Positions 1 through 58,540 of a stretch of DNA of 64,000 nt are shown in pieces. Source of the DNA: Emydura subglobosa (taxonomy: Eukaryota > Chordata > Testudines > Chelidae). The notes below the pieces were generated by a model. It ran no database searches and was not told the origin of the DNA. It saw only the letters and a program-made list of their open reading frames with translations. Where the stretch lies: assembly GCA_007922225.1 (NCBI GenBank), contig ML679963.1, positions 1,571,014 through 1,635,013 on the forward strand, read 5' to 3'. Numbering within the stretch: the stretch's first letter is position 1; the number at the start of each line of letters is the position of its first letter. A program made the translations under genes and the position numbers.

Positions 1-387
1 CTGGGACAGAAACGGGGCCAGTGGTGGCCGTAAGCCTGCAGGGTGTGGGGGAGGGGAAGCAACATCGCTCTGGGCCGGGGGGCCGGGCTACAGCCCAGAA
101 CTGGTCACTGTTCCTGCTGCATGGGGGGCCTGCAGCCCCTGGCAGCCCACAGAGCCATGCCGGGGCAGGCAGCGTGGCTAGTGGTCGCAGCCCAGGGGTC
201 CACAACTGCCTAGAGTTTCTTCCCAGGGCCACCCCCCCGCCATGCCCTGTCCCACCCACCGAGTGCCCGCTGCCGCTCACCCTCCCGACCGGGCAGGGGT
301 GAAGAGCCTCCAGTGCAGAGTCTCCAGGGCTCGTGGGCGTGGCGGGCGGGCAGCGTGGCCCAGCAGTGGCCCAGGCCCTGCGCTCAC

Positions 388-45962
<45,575 letters not shown>

Positions 45963-48900
45963 GGCCGGCGAGCTGCAATCCGCGCCGCCGCCGGCTAAGC
46001 GCGCTCAGCTGCGGGCCGAGGGAGCCGGGCGGCCCCGGCCCCGGCCCCGGACGCGGCTCGGCTCGGCTCGGCTCGGCGCTGCCCGTCAGCACCGCGGAGA
46101 GCGCCCGGCCCGGCGTCCGCACCCGCCGACAGCTGCTACCGTAAGGCTGCGAGTAGCGCGCCCCGCCAATCCTGCGGGGACGCCCCGGCCGCCGCGCCGC
46201 GCCGCTCGCGGGAGGAGGCGGGGGCGGTTCCTCCCCGCTGCGCCGGGCTGGGGGAGGGGGCAGCGCCGCCCCCTGATCCCCCCCCGCCGCCCCCGCCTCT
46301 CCCCGGCGTCACATCTCGCGGGGCCCGAGCCCCCGCAGCGCCGGCACCGGCCGAAGTTGCCCGGTAGTTGCGGGGCGCGGCGCGGACGCCAAGGACGGTC
46401 GATCCCGCTCCGAGCTCCGGGCTCCTGGGCGGGACCTTTCCGGGCCCCCGGCGGGGCAGGGGCTGGAGCGTCAGGCGGCTGCGGGTTGTCTGCGCTGCCT
46501 GGGGGCTGGACAGACCGGGCTGCGGGGCGGGGCGTTACCGGCCCGGCCCGGTCTGTATTGGCAGCGATTTAGCTCCTTCGCCCCCCGTGTTGTTTTCTGC
46601 CCCCACCTGCCCCGGCCGGGCTCCCCCCGCAGCAGCCACGCACCGTCTGTCCCCCGCGGAGCCGGTGGGACTGACGGACGCTTTGTGCCGGGCTCGGACA
46701 CATCCCGGGCCCCAAGTCTCGGCCCTGGCGCCGGAGCCGGCTCCCTTTAAACGGAGCGTTCCCCTCCCCCGGGCTGGGAAGTGCCCCGGAGACTCCCCCG
46801 CGGCGGGCGCCTGGTGTTTGCAGCGATCCCAGCGCGCCGCTGGACAGCGCCGTGCACCGGAACTAAAGCGACGAAGTAAGATGAGACCGGGCCGTTGGTT
46901 CGACAGAACAGCCCCGGCGTCAGCATCCAGCCGGCGCTCTCCTCGCCTGTCCCGACTCCACGGCCGCCCGGCGAGAGGCCAGCCCCGTGAAGCTGTGTTC
47001 CGGAGACTCTGCCGCGGTGCTTCGGGCCAGGGCGTGGCCGGGGCTGGCTCTGGGGAGGCTGGGCCCTGCTCCAGGCATTGCACGGGGAGGGGGGGGCCTG
47101 TCACAGCCACAGCCTGCACTGCCGCAGGCAAGATGACAAGGGCTGCAGGCTGCTGCCAACCGAGCGTAGGCTCAGGCTGCCGGCCAGCCCTCCCCTGGGA
47201 CCAGGCTGCGCCGAGCCTGCCAGGTCCCAGGGAGGAATATCCTTGCTGCAAATCAGGAGTCTCTGGCTAAGCAGCGTGACCGTCCCCTGCCCTGCCCGCC
47301 CCAGCCCCGGCCCCGCCCCGCTAGAAATGCTCCCGGGGAAGGGACAAGTTTCTTTCCAAAACCCTTGCTTGGCTTTAGCCCCTGGGTTGGCTAGGAGAGC
47401 GTTTAGCATCACCTTCCAGACACAGGGCCTCTCACGGTGGGGATCTGGCGGTGTGAGCCTACTGAAGCCAACTGAGGGCCAGGTTTATACTCATCTACTG
47501 GCCTGTGTAACCCCACCACGCTGGATTCCTGCCCGGGAAAGCCAGGCCTCTGGCTGGTGGTGGTGCTTTAGAAACAGATAAGGCCGGTCACTTATTTCCA
47601 CTCCTGCTCTGACATTGCTGATACAAGGGTGTTCCAAGGGAGAGCAGAGAACATTGCTGCTAGCAAGGGCAGTTCTAAATCATGCATTATTCAGAGTGGG
47701 AGGAAGCAGCCTCTGCCTTTTAAATACAAGTACAGACATCACACTAATAGCTATTGTTCTCATGGAGCTAGGCAATGCAAACCCCTGTGCAGTAACCCTA
47801 CAGGCAGTGAGGGGAGAGCGGACAAGGGACCTAGGGGACACTGGATTTTCAGTGACAAAAAAGCAGCTGTTTCGGAAGCCCCAGCCCGCTCAGATGTTGT
47901 GGACTCCATGGAGAGTTCGTTTCTGCTTCTTTTCATGGCAGGCTGGGAGCTGAGCACACACCTGCAAAGTGCTTCCAAGGCTAAATTTGAAACTTTGATC
48001 CTCCAGAGCGCTATAAATGTTTAATGCAATAACGCTTCTGAAAGGCCTCCGAAGCAGTGCATGTTGAAGCCAAATTGAACTTTCTAATGTTACGATATTC
48101 AAAGAACTTTAATCTGCTCGGCCCTTTCCCAAGCACATCCGTGGGAGCCCTAATGAGGGGGACGCCTTTAAAAAGAGATGTTGATTTTAAAATAAAACAA
48201 ACAGTTGATTTGCAGGTACTGTCACCGCTTTATTAAGGGGAAGCGAGGGGAAGTTCAGTGATATCTGAATGCAAATACAGCTCAACAAACAAAGCAGCAA
48301 ATAAACTAGCAGATGAATAATCAGCCCCTTTGGAGACTGCTGGAGGTGTGTGGTGTGTGGATGTGTGCGTGTGAGACAGTGTCTGGGTGTGTTTGCATTT
48401 ATCTGAAGTGCACGACAAGCTGAAGACTGAATTTAATTGAAAAACCTCATCATTTCCCCATGGCTTGTCTCCACCAGCTGCAGTCGCTCAGACAGCACTG
48501 GAGTTTGAGCCCCCACCGTTAGCTGATCTCAGGCTCTTTTTGCTGGTGGTGGGACTTCAATTTGGTCTCAGTCTATAAAACGCCAGGTTCAGCTTGATGG
48601 CCCGAGACGCAAGTGAAAGCTTGCACGAGGCTCTTGCTTGGGTGATTTGGGGCAAATGGAAAACTCCGCCCAGCTAGACCATGCTTTAACACACGCAGGG
48701 TGCAAGTGGACATGTGCTACTGCCACGCGCTAGCCAGCACCCCCTTGCCCATCCGTGCCAGGCAGATCACAAGAATCACTCCAGCACTCAGGGGCTAGGG
48801 GTGAGGGTGGTGGGGGGCTCCTTGGGTGGAAATGACAGATTAGGAGCCTGATTTATAATGGATCCTAAATAAAAGCTGCACACGGGGGAGGGGCTGGGGT

Positions 48901-50721
48901 TGGTTGGTTGGTTGACAGCTGAAGCCTCCCTGCCTGGGGAGTGGGTATGCCTGGACAAAGCGCACTCCGGCCGGCAGCCATAGTGAGGTGTGAAACACGC
49001 CGGGGTGAAGGAGGGGGCCAGGCCAGTGCTGGCAGGGTGAGAGGGGGAAAGAAAAGAGAAACCTGCAAAGGCGCTTCAGGTGAATCATGAGAAGCGGCAC
49101 CCGGGCCCTGGCGAGGGAGATGGCGCAGCCCAGAGCCCAGCTGCTGCTGGAGGTCAGGCTTGCACTGTGATGGGAGGGGCCAGACTGAAACCTCTGCTGG
49201 GGCCATGCAGCATTGGGCAGCACAAGCTCGTTCCACAATCAGAGGCCCTTGGGTGCATTCAGCTGGGGATGGAGGGCGGAGCTTTAGCAAACACCCCGGC
49301 CCTGACTCTCCCTGCCTTGCACATCACACCGGCACTGACGCCCCTGCAAGGTGAGGGCCAAATGCTTTGCACTGGAGTCAATGGCTGTGCAAAGGCGAGA
49401 GAGAACCGGGCCCACGTTAACACATGACAACATTGACAGCGGTGTTCATTGCCCTCCGTCCCCCTCGGCCCTGGAAACAGCAGCTGGGTCAGCTTGAATG
49501 CAGAAGGGGAAAGGGAGCAGGTAACAAAACAGGAGCAAGGGACAGACCAGGAAATCTACAACCTACGAGCAAACAGGGAGGGAGGCTCTGCTTAAAACAA
49601 AACCCTGCAAAGGACTGGATTATGGCCTCCTTTGCATCTTCCGCATTTCAAACATCTGGAAAGGTTCCCCCCTTTGGGCCCCCAAACATTTTTTAAACCT
49701 TTGAAATAACAGGAAGGTTAAACTGGTCCCTAATGTTGCTGGAGGGCTCCTACCGGTCTCAGTATGTATGCTGCAAGTTTTGGAAGCTCAGATGCAGGGG
49801 TGGAAGATGAATCTTTCACAAAGAAATCCTTTTCCTAAAGTGTTCATTTGGCATCAGAGTCGAATAAGTGTTTAAAAGCCAAGAGGTTTAAACACTCCCT
49901 TCCCGCTCAGCTACTCAACTTTCAGTCACCATCACAAATCCTAGGACAGGCTGCAAGCCTCTTGTGATTCCAGGCAGCAGCCTGACCTGGATTTCGGCTG
50001 TGAAAAGAAGCAGGAACCCCTCCTGCACTCTTTAAACACAAACTTCTCTGCCCTTCGCTCACCGCCACAAACAAGCCAGAGAAGGGGGCACAAGCCCAGC
50101 TGTATATTCGCTTTGCACGTCACCATTAATAAACCAGACATTCAGGGCAGAATATTTAGCCAGCACAGGAGTGAAGAGCAACCGGGTGGCAGGGAAGGAT
50201 AGGAAAACATCCCTTTTCCTGCACGTCCCAGCACCACCCAATACAGGTAATCTACAAGGTCGTTAAGTATCAAACAGGCAGTGAGCTGCTGCGATCAATA
50301 TAGCCCTGCCCTAGGAACCAAAGACAGAGGGCACTTGTCAGAGGCAGGAGATTGGATTAGCAGGAGATGAGTGCTGGTGTGTCACCCGCAGCAGCACTTG
50401 GGCTGGTCTGACCCACTAAGGAAATCAATGACCCAGAGGAAGAGCCATGCAGGGCTGAAGTTTGTCAGTGACACAGAGCAGATGAAGCCAGGGTACTCCA
50501 TTATTATTAATTATTATTGAATAAGTGCTGACAAGACACAAAGAACAGACAGCGTCTGCTCTGGAGAGCTGGTGATCTAAGCCAGATGCAGAAGGGCAGA
50601 CGCAGAGGAGGAGTGGGCCTTGGAAATTAATACACATTAGATTTATGATTTATTTCAGTTGCCTTTGAGTGCCTTTGTTAGGAAGGAGGGACATAGAGCA
50701 CTGTAATCTCAGTCAGAACCC

Positions 50722-50778
50722 TTCCTTGCCTCAGTTTCCCCTCCCACAGACTACAGATAATAATCCTCCCTCATCACA
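50722..50778 (+). repeat. MIR-type SINE fragment
   Basis: 'ttgcctcagtttcccctccc' then 'acagataataatcctccctc' is the right end of MIR. It abuts the GT/GC simple repeat at 50779. Confidence 0.72.
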
Positions 50779-50814
50779 GTGTGTGTGTGTGTGTGTGTGC
50801 GCGCGCGCGCGCGC
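50779..50814. repeat. (GT)10(GC)8 compound microsatellite
   Basis: A 36-bp strictly alternating purine-pyrimidine tract: ten GT then eight GC. It is placed at the end of a MIR fragment. Confidence 0.97.
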
Positions 50815-51306
50815 AAAATGCCTAGGGACAGGGAAGTGGGCCCATGAACCGAGGAGTAGCCAGCTTTCAGGATGGCAGGTCAGCAACATAGAACGGGTTT
50901 GGGCACTTTCAGCCAGGCAAACGCACTCCTTCCACTCGTGTTGAGTTTCAAGAGACAAAAGCCCTGATGCCTGGGCCCCAGAGCTCTTAGGAAAATGAGA
51001 AAAGCTGCTGCGGGAGGGACCTCCTCCTGTGAAACCATGGGAGGCAGAAAAGCCCCAGCCCTTGACTGGGCCAAGGACTGGAATGGCAGCTGCTCCGAGG
51101 ATCTAATGCAAAGCTGAAAGGTAATTTAAGGGTGCTGAAGTACATGGCTATTTCCACCGAGCTGTCAAGTGTTCCTGATGCGTGCAATCTTGTTCAAAGA
51201 TATGAAACCCAATCCCGTCCCTTTCCCCGCCGAACGGCCCTCGCCAAGTGGCTCAGCTCAGATCATTAGAACTATCTAGGAGCCTCCGAGTCGCACATCT
51301 CCGAGC

Positions 51307-51393
51307 TGACACTTGATTGGATGCGAGACAGGCTGTTGTCATGACCGCTTCTCCTGACATTCACGGCTTAGATTGGCAGGAGCGCGCCTGTCA
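51307..51393. promoter_or_regulatory. TALE-homeodomain site cluster upstream of SEZ6
   Basis: TGACA/TGTCA at 51307-51311, 51337-51341, 51355-51359 and 51389-51393, with ttgattgg (51313-51320) and gattgg (51371-51376). This is dense for an 87-bp stretch and resembles MEIS/PBX-bound elements. It lies about 5.4 kb upstream of the SEZ6 start codon. Confidence 0.4.
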
Positions 51394-54300
51394 TCCCCCC
51401 CCTTTGCTCACAACTTTCTGTGCCGAGCGTTTTCCCTAGCACGGCTGAGAAGGACATTGTCAATGTGGCAGCAAGCTGCCGAAGCTGACCTCAATCTGAC
51501 TTCATCCTCAGAGCCATCCAGTGCAATTCTCGTTACCATCCCAGCCCAGGCATGGGAGAGAGACGGGGGAAACTGCAGCTCTGAAGAACGCCCTTTCAAG
51601 CACTCACCTGGGTGCAGCCGTCATCAGCTCTGCAGATTTAAGGCGGATTAGAAAGTCCATCCCGCCCCTGAAAGCAATTCAGGGCAGTGGGGGAGCACTG
51701 GGGACTAGTCAAGCACCAGCTGCCTCCCCCCCGGCTGCGGGTGAAGGCAGGCAAGGCAACGCGATCAGGAAGGAGATAAACACTTGAGCCTATTGACTTG
51801 GGTTGTCTCCGCCACTGATCGAGTCATGGGGCTGCCACCTCTGAGGTGCAGAAAAATGGGCCGCCCGGGATGATGCTGAGCCCACCCAAGTGGCCAGGTG
51901 GCTGTGTCCCCTGGGCACCGGCACAGCTTTCCTAGGACAGCTGCCTCAGAAAAGGGACAATCCTGGGGAAACCAGGGCCAGAGTCCCAGGACTGACTGTG
52001 TTATGGCCTCAAGGACAGCCCAGCACCAGCCGCCGGCACCTCCCCTGCTGCTTCGTGCACACACAGGCTGGCTGACGGAGTTGGGTTTCTCCCAAGTTGC
52101 CGCTTCCCAGCTGCTGAGCCCGGCACAGGCTCCCACCTCCTCCCTGACTCTGGGGCGGTCGCCCAGGCCTGCAGCTGCCGTCCCTTGGGTGAGCTTTGTC
52201 ACAAAGGAGTCAGGCCCCTCACGTGAGCGCACGCCCCGGGCGGATCACTCCCGGGCGACGGAGAGCTCACTGCACAACCTGCAGGGCTGGCTGCGGGCCG
52301 CGGCATTACAGGGCCTGGCCCCGAGCAAGCCTGGAGCAGGGACAATGGTGCTCAGAGCCTGCTCCAGGGGGCTGGCTTGGCGGCCTAATGCTTTGTGCTG
52401 CATACTGCCATGTGGGAGACCCAGCTTCAGCTCCTTCCCCGGCCCTCGCACTGCCCGCAGGGGATGGGCGGGGGATGGAGGCAGTTCAGAGAGGTGGGGC
52501 GGCAGGCATGGGCAAAGAGGGCTGATTTGCCCCACAGTGACTCCCACCCTCCTGGCTAAGGCGTGTGGTGGCTGCGATGACGAAGGACCCTCTGTTAGCG
52601 GTCTGTCCATGCAGCCTGCTGAGCAGGCCCATGGCAAGAACCTGGATCCCCGCCGGACTCAGGACAGCGCGTGCTCACCGTGCGGCTCCGATGGAAGACC
52701 TGCCCCGGAGCAGGGCCCTCAGTGCCCTGGCCGGAAGCTGCAGTGCTAGTGAAAGTCAAGAGAGTCACAAGCAGCTCTGCCTCTTCCCAGGGGCGTGTCA
52801 GGCAGCTGGGCTGGGGCCCGTGGGTCTGGCTGGCGCGCGAGAGCCGCCCGTCGCAAAGCAGCCAGCAGCACTTACCCGTTGGCCAGTCCCTGGAGCTGCC
52901 CAAGGCCAGGGCACGCTGAACCTCTGGGTTCTGATTGCTTTGCTTTGCCAAGGGAAGGAAGCCCCTCTGCCGCTGGGTGTCATGCCCAGGGTCCGGTGGG
53001 CGGCAGGACAATCCCGATCAGTGGTCACAGCTCACACCAGAGGTCCAATAGCCAGGGGCTGCCTCCGACCCGAGGGAACTGTGCAGCCAGGGAAGGCCGC
53101 GAGGCCGCGTCAAGCAGGGTCCGAGGAGCAGCCAGCCGGCAATGGCTCATTGCTCAGACAAGGACAGTGAGGCAGTTTAGACGTGTCACCGAGTAACCGG
53201 GGTTAGGATCACGTGGCCAAGCAGGTGGCGGAGCCCTGCAAGCTGGCCTACCCAAGCCCATGGATCCCCAGGCGTGGCTGAGCTGGCATGGCAGAACAGC
53301 CAAGGCTGCTTCCCAGAGCCCGGTTTGAGACCAGGCCCTGCCACCGGGGGAGTCCAGCCGCTTCGCTGGGACGGAGCCAGACCTGTGGCTGGCAAGGCTG
53401 AGGCCGTTCCAGCCCATTAGCAGGCTCTTGCCGGAGCCGTCCCAGCCACAGGGTAGCAGCTGCCTGCCTGCCACGGCTGAACAAGACTCGCACCAACGTC
53501 CGTGCCACCAGCCGCTTAGTAACACTAAACTGCGACGTGTCATCTTCGCGCCCGGCGGCTGGCTGTCTAGCTCCAGGGCAATCCCACGCAGCAGGCTGGC
53601 TCTTCATTAAGCCAGCGCTCCATTCGCAGAGCACAGCGCCACCAACATCCACCCCCAGCAGCTGGGGCGGACGAGCCCTGCCAGACCGCACGCGGCCACG
53701 CTCCGCCGCTCTGAGCCAGCCCGCCTTCGAGGGCAGCGGAGCGTCAAGGGCCCCACGCTCAGCTCTGCCATCCAAGAGCCTTCGGCCCTGCCATGCAAGA
53801 CCTCTCCCACGGGGCCGCTGGGAGGGGCTCGGCAGCAGCAGCAGCGTCTTCCTCCTCTTCTCGCCTGTGCGTAGCCATTTCTGTGGCAACCAGCGGTGGT
53901 GCCGGCCGTGCCCGAGGCAGGCCGCACTGACGAAGCACGAGGAGCTGGAGCCGCGTTAATGGCCAACGGCTCCATTGCCTCACCAGCAATGTCCTGGGAG
54001 AACTGGGACAGACCTGGTAGCTTCACTGTTCTGCTTTGCTTCCCCCCCTCTGCCCCATTCCTTCTCCAAGACAGGCAGCCACTGTGCACGCGGTGCAGAC
54101 CGGCAGCGGGGGCGCGCGCTGGGGATTGACTTTGGTTGGCCTCGAGCCGTCTGAATACAAGCCATGTGAAGTGAACGGATCCTGTTGCTCTGTGTGCGCG
54201 GGGAACAATGAGCAGTGGTGGAGCGCGAGGAGGCGAACCGGGCGGAAGCAGAACCATTTGGAGCCGGAGGCTTGCCAGGCTCCCATGAGGCATCGGAGGC

Positions 54301-55411
54301 TCTTTAAATAGGCAAAGCGTCAAAACACGTTTGCTGGCCCACCGGCTCCGGCAAAGGAAGAGCGCTCTTGGCTCTTGTGGGGATAATAACCAGCTGTCAA
54401 CGAGGCTTCCTGATGGGTCTTTTAGTACCTCACCCCCTCCTGGGTAATTACAGCCTGGTGAGTCACAGACCCGGCACTGTCCAGCACCGCCTACCTACGT
54501 CACGTTAGACTCGCTTTGGCAGCGTTAGCAGGGGCTCCAAACGTCCCTCTTCCGCGGCCGGGGCTGGGGGAAACGTGCAGAGAAAGGGACAGAAAATTCA
54601 AATTCTCTACCTGTCAAATCATCATCCAACTAGTCACCAAATAAACAGCCCCCACCCTTCATCCCCAAAACAGAGGCTGAGCATCCTGTGCTTGGTTCAA
54701 ACTCGTCCAAAGCTCAGTGAGTTCTTAACTCATTAGACAGAAGCACTTGGAAATTGGAAGCAAATCTTTTTATTTATTGCTTAAACTCCGGCTCTATAAA
54801 GATTGCAGAAACCATGCTGCATGTATCAGGGACCACGAGAAAAATCAATTCAATCATCTGCTGCCTTTTTTTTTGCTAATAAGTTTCTTGAGATGTTTAT
54901 CTTCCACATGGATTAAGAGAGTTTATTTTCAATGGCACAGGCGCTCGGAGCAGTGCAGCCAGGTAGCCAAATATATATCAGAGCAGGGCTCCTGAAAAGA
55001 AAGTGCACAGACTGGCAGTTGAGACAGCAGCAGGGAGAATAGCTCTGAATTCCCTTGGTTGTTGTATCAGAGAGAGAGGCACTGAGAACACAGGACTCAC
55101 CTTATCTTGGGAACATTCTGCAGCCTCCCAGGGCAGAGGAGCGTTACTTGTTAATTTATTATTATTATTTTGCTTTTGTTCAAATCTTCGGCTCGGCTCA
55201 GCCGGTAACTGAACATCCAGGAAGCTACCTCCAGAGGCGGCTCCTGAGACAGGACAAGCTCTAGAAACACCAGGGCTTTTCCGAGTGACGCAGGAGGCAG
55301 GTCTAACTTCATAAACAGCCAGGCATTGCGTAAGTGGCACCAAAGGCCCTGATTCCTCTGGCACAGTCACCGGTGGGTTCTGTGCGCTCCCAAGTCCCGG
55401 GAGACCCTGCC

Positions 55412-55480
55412 GGCTTCTAGCAAGTGCGGCTGGTTTGGCTCCTCAGTCTTGTCTGGCTGTTACAAGAGATGCATTTGGCT
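55412..55480 (+). repeat. 69-bp direct repeat, copy 1
   Basis: It begins ggcttctagcaagtgcggct and ends gatgcatttggct. It matches 56151-56219 at 64 of 69 positions without gaps. The similarity stops abruptly on both sides. It is not a family I recognise. Confidence 0.9.
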
Positions 55481-56150
55481 AGATCCATTCATTAGTAGCA
55501 CCCAGAGCTTTGAGTCCGGCTCAGGTCCGCGCTGCGCTGCGCCGCACACACAGCAAGTGCTCTCCCCTGACCCCCCAGTTTTGCTCAGTTCAGCCCTGGG
55601 CGGGCACTCTGCTGAAGGCCCATGGAGCGTTGTCAACTCACACGGCTGCACCGGGAGCCTAACAGCGGCTGGGGCCTTCCAAAAGCCCCAGCTCCTGGTG
55701 CCCTGGGACCGCAGGAGAAACTCAGCTTCCATCTCCTCTTCCAGCCCTGCTGGCGGCAGGGATCAGCAGCAAACGTGGCTCCTCCCGGCGCACAACGCAC
55801 AAGGCCAAAGGGGAATCGTTGTAAACTCACCTGACCTGGGCAGTCCTGAGGGCCTGGGGGCGGCTGCGGAGGAGCTGGCCCTGGGTGTCCCCGAGTGCAG
55901 CTCAGCCTTCCCGGGACAGGAGCCTTTTCCCACATGCGCTATGGATTTGGAAGACACAGACTTGTATCAGTTTAATTCAGCCACACCTGGCTTTGATGGG
56001 CCTGACTCCATGCCCCCTGGTGAGGCTTGTCACCCCTCCCGTCTCCCCTGGAGCAGTTGCTAATTAAGATCCTTGGTGCAAGTTCTGAGCTCCTCACCCA
56101 GCCCTCAGCCCTGCCTCAGTCCTCTTCCTGGGCTGGCAGGAGAAGTGGTT

Positions 56151-56219
56151 GGCTTCTAGCAAGTGCGGCTGGTTTGGCTGCTCGGTCTTGTCTAGCTGTT
56201 ACAAGAGATGCATGGGGCT
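56151..56219 (+). repeat. 69-bp direct repeat, copy 2
   Basis: Second copy of the repeat at 55412-55480, 739 bp to the right in the same orientation. Confidence 0.9.
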
Positions 56220-56568
56220 TTTGGCTAAGGGTTACCCCAGCGTACGCCGGTGCTATGCAGCGCTCAGTCTCTGTGCCCAGTTGCACAAAGTCAATAATTC
56301 CTCCCTTCCTGGGAATCCGCTGCAGAATCCTCCCTGGAGCCTGACGCAAAAACCTGCACCCCTGGCAGAAGCCAGCAAATGCCCCCACGAACCTCGCACT
56401 ACACGCCTCCCCTTGCATTGATTTCTTTTTTTTTTTTCTTTCCATTTTGCTGCTTCCTAAAAAAATGGTGACGTTTTCTCCGGGGAGAGGGAGAATTTTT
56501 ACCTGACAGAACAGACAAAGGTTTGCAATTCACTCCATGGTTGGAATTTTTTCATAGATTAAACAGAG

Positions 56569-56700
56569 TCAAAGATTTTAGAGCCAGAAGGGACTGTTCA
56601 GAGATTCCCCCCTCCCCTGTATCCAGTCCCGTCATCTGCAGCTGAGCTAGAGGGGAGCTTTAAAGAGATGGACAGTCACGATATAAAGTTTCCAAGTCCA
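56569..56700 (+). repeat. CR1-type LINE fragment
   Basis: 'ttttagagccagaagggact' followed further on by 'cacgatataaagtttccaag' corresponds to a 3'-region segment of sauropsid CR1 elements. It is degenerate and non-coding, and lies in the SEZ6 upstream flank. Confidence 0.68.
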
Positions 56701-57924
56701 TCCCCCCCAGACTGGCCCAATGGCTAACTCGTGAGGACACATTTGGGCTTTGTCTCCAGCCTGGAACTTTACTTTTCTCACATTGCAAACACGCCATCTT
56801 TGGCAAGGGAAATGGGGCAATGCTGCAAATTCTCAATAAATCTCAGCTATCAGACCTCAGAAAGTGCCAGCTGGACCTGTGTGCACCTGCCCCCAACGCC
56901 GAACTGCTCCCTGCCTCGGCCTGGACGATAGCACCGGTGCCATTTCACATCGGTGTTCTATGCCCCCAGCTCCAATGGTAACCTTCCTGATGTCAGTGCA
57001 ATGAACTTCAGTCAGTTCTCAGCCCAAACAAGGAGGCTCCCAGCAGCAATTTACTAGGATAGAAGCAATATGGAGCTCCAGACGAGCTCCATTGTTAGTC
57101 AGCAACCACTTCATCACAAATAACGGGCTCAGGTCTCTGCTGCACCTTGTGCGGTCACATACACCAGTGCAAAGGGGCTACACAACACGACCCTCCTGCG
57201 CTGGCAGCATTTCGCACCCACATTGCCCGGGTTTAAATGAACACACCGGGTGGAAGGCAGCTGAGAATCAGAGCCCTGGGCCACATCTGTTGCGCGTGTC
57301 CAGCGTCAGATCAGCTTTCCCCAGGTTTGCTCCTTTTCTCTCCAGTTGGCCCTGTGCAGCCAGCCCAGCTCAGCGAGAAGGAGCCGGGCTCTTCTTTTGC
57401 TTGCTCATCACTGCTGCAAGCGTTAATTATGCTTCAGTCACACAACATGAACCAGACAGCGCCCATCTTGAGGCACCAGCAGATCCCGGGTGGAGCCTGC
57501 AGGACTGGCAGCTTGAGAAAGAAACGTCTTTTTGCTTGTAATTTGGGCAAATCGGAGCTGGCGCCGCTGAGGGATAATGGCTGTGGAACTGCACAATGGC
57601 ATCTTCTCAGAGCCACTTTCAGATAAACATCAGGGCTCCAGCAGTTGTGCTTAGAAACATACAGCAGGTAGCAGCGCGTTTGACGAACGTGAAATGAACA
57701 GGATCGCGGGGCACGTGCTTTCCTGGCGGCCAGGAACCAGAATTCTGCCGCTTTGAATCCTCCTCCGCCGCTTGCTCACACAACGAAATCCCTGCGCGCC
57801 GAGATCCGCGTGTCACCGGAGCAAGCGTTGTGATGTCCCGGGTTATTTGGGAGCTGGCCAGTGTGGGAAATGCTTCCAAACAGTAGGCAAAGAGCTAGCT
57901 GGAGCTAGAATTTGTATCAAATAT

Positions 57925-58243
57925 TACACACACACAGCACACATACACACACCCTGCACCAACACACACAGACTACACAGCACACACACACAACACACAC
58001 ATCCTGCACCGACACACACAGACTACACAGCACACACACACACACACACACCCTGCACCGACACACACAGACTACACAGCACACACACACAACGCACACA
58101 TCCTGCACCGACACACACAGACTACACAGCACACACACACACACACACACACACCCTGCACTGACACACACAGACTACACAGCACACACACACACACAAC
58201 CTGCACCGACTCACACAGACTATACACACACACACACACACTC
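57925..58243. repeat. CA-rich minisatellite, about 50-bp unit
   Basis: Six copies of a core 'cctgcaccgacacacacaga' + ctacacagc, each followed by a variable CA run. Cores start at 57953, 58003, 58052, 58102, 58155 and 58200 (spacings 50, 49, 50, 53, 45). The last copy is degenerate. Units alternate between two forms, suggesting a dimer was duplicated. Confidence 0.93.
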
Positions 58244-58502
58244 ACTCTCCCTTTAGCCTAGTTTTGCATCTCTCCAGAGCCAGGCAGTCCAGCCCCACGC
58301 TGAGTTTTTGCGCGGCGCAGACAGGCCCATCAATCTGGCTGGGCCGGCTCGGCAAGTATTTCATTTTTACAGTGCAGCTCGCACAGCTCTCCTGACCCTC
58401 ACAAGCGTCTTTAGGAAACTGATTTCTTGCTGCCATGAAAATCACTTCCAGTTAATTTAAACCTGGGTCAAGAGGCACATGCAGGGACAAAGGCGCCAGG
58501 GA

Positions 58503-58540
58503 TTCCCCCCCCCCCCCCTCCCCTCTCTCTCTCTCACTCT
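58503..58540. repeat. Poly-C and (CT)n polypyrimidine tract
   Basis: A run of 14 C (58505-58518) followed by tcccctctctctctctc. It may form triplex DNA and is likely to vary in length. Confidence 0.9.

Noticed and set aside
50495..50600. Possible L2/CR1-related repeat after 'ttattattaattattattg'
   Set aside because: Weak resemblance to a turtle repeat segment; too degenerate for me to call.
57925..58243. CRISPR-like repeat-spacer array
   Set aside because: The spacers are only CA runs and the genome is vertebrate; it is a minisatellite.
57912..58256. His/Thr-repeat open frames over the minisatellite
   Set aside because: Translation of CA repeats; no sign of a gene.
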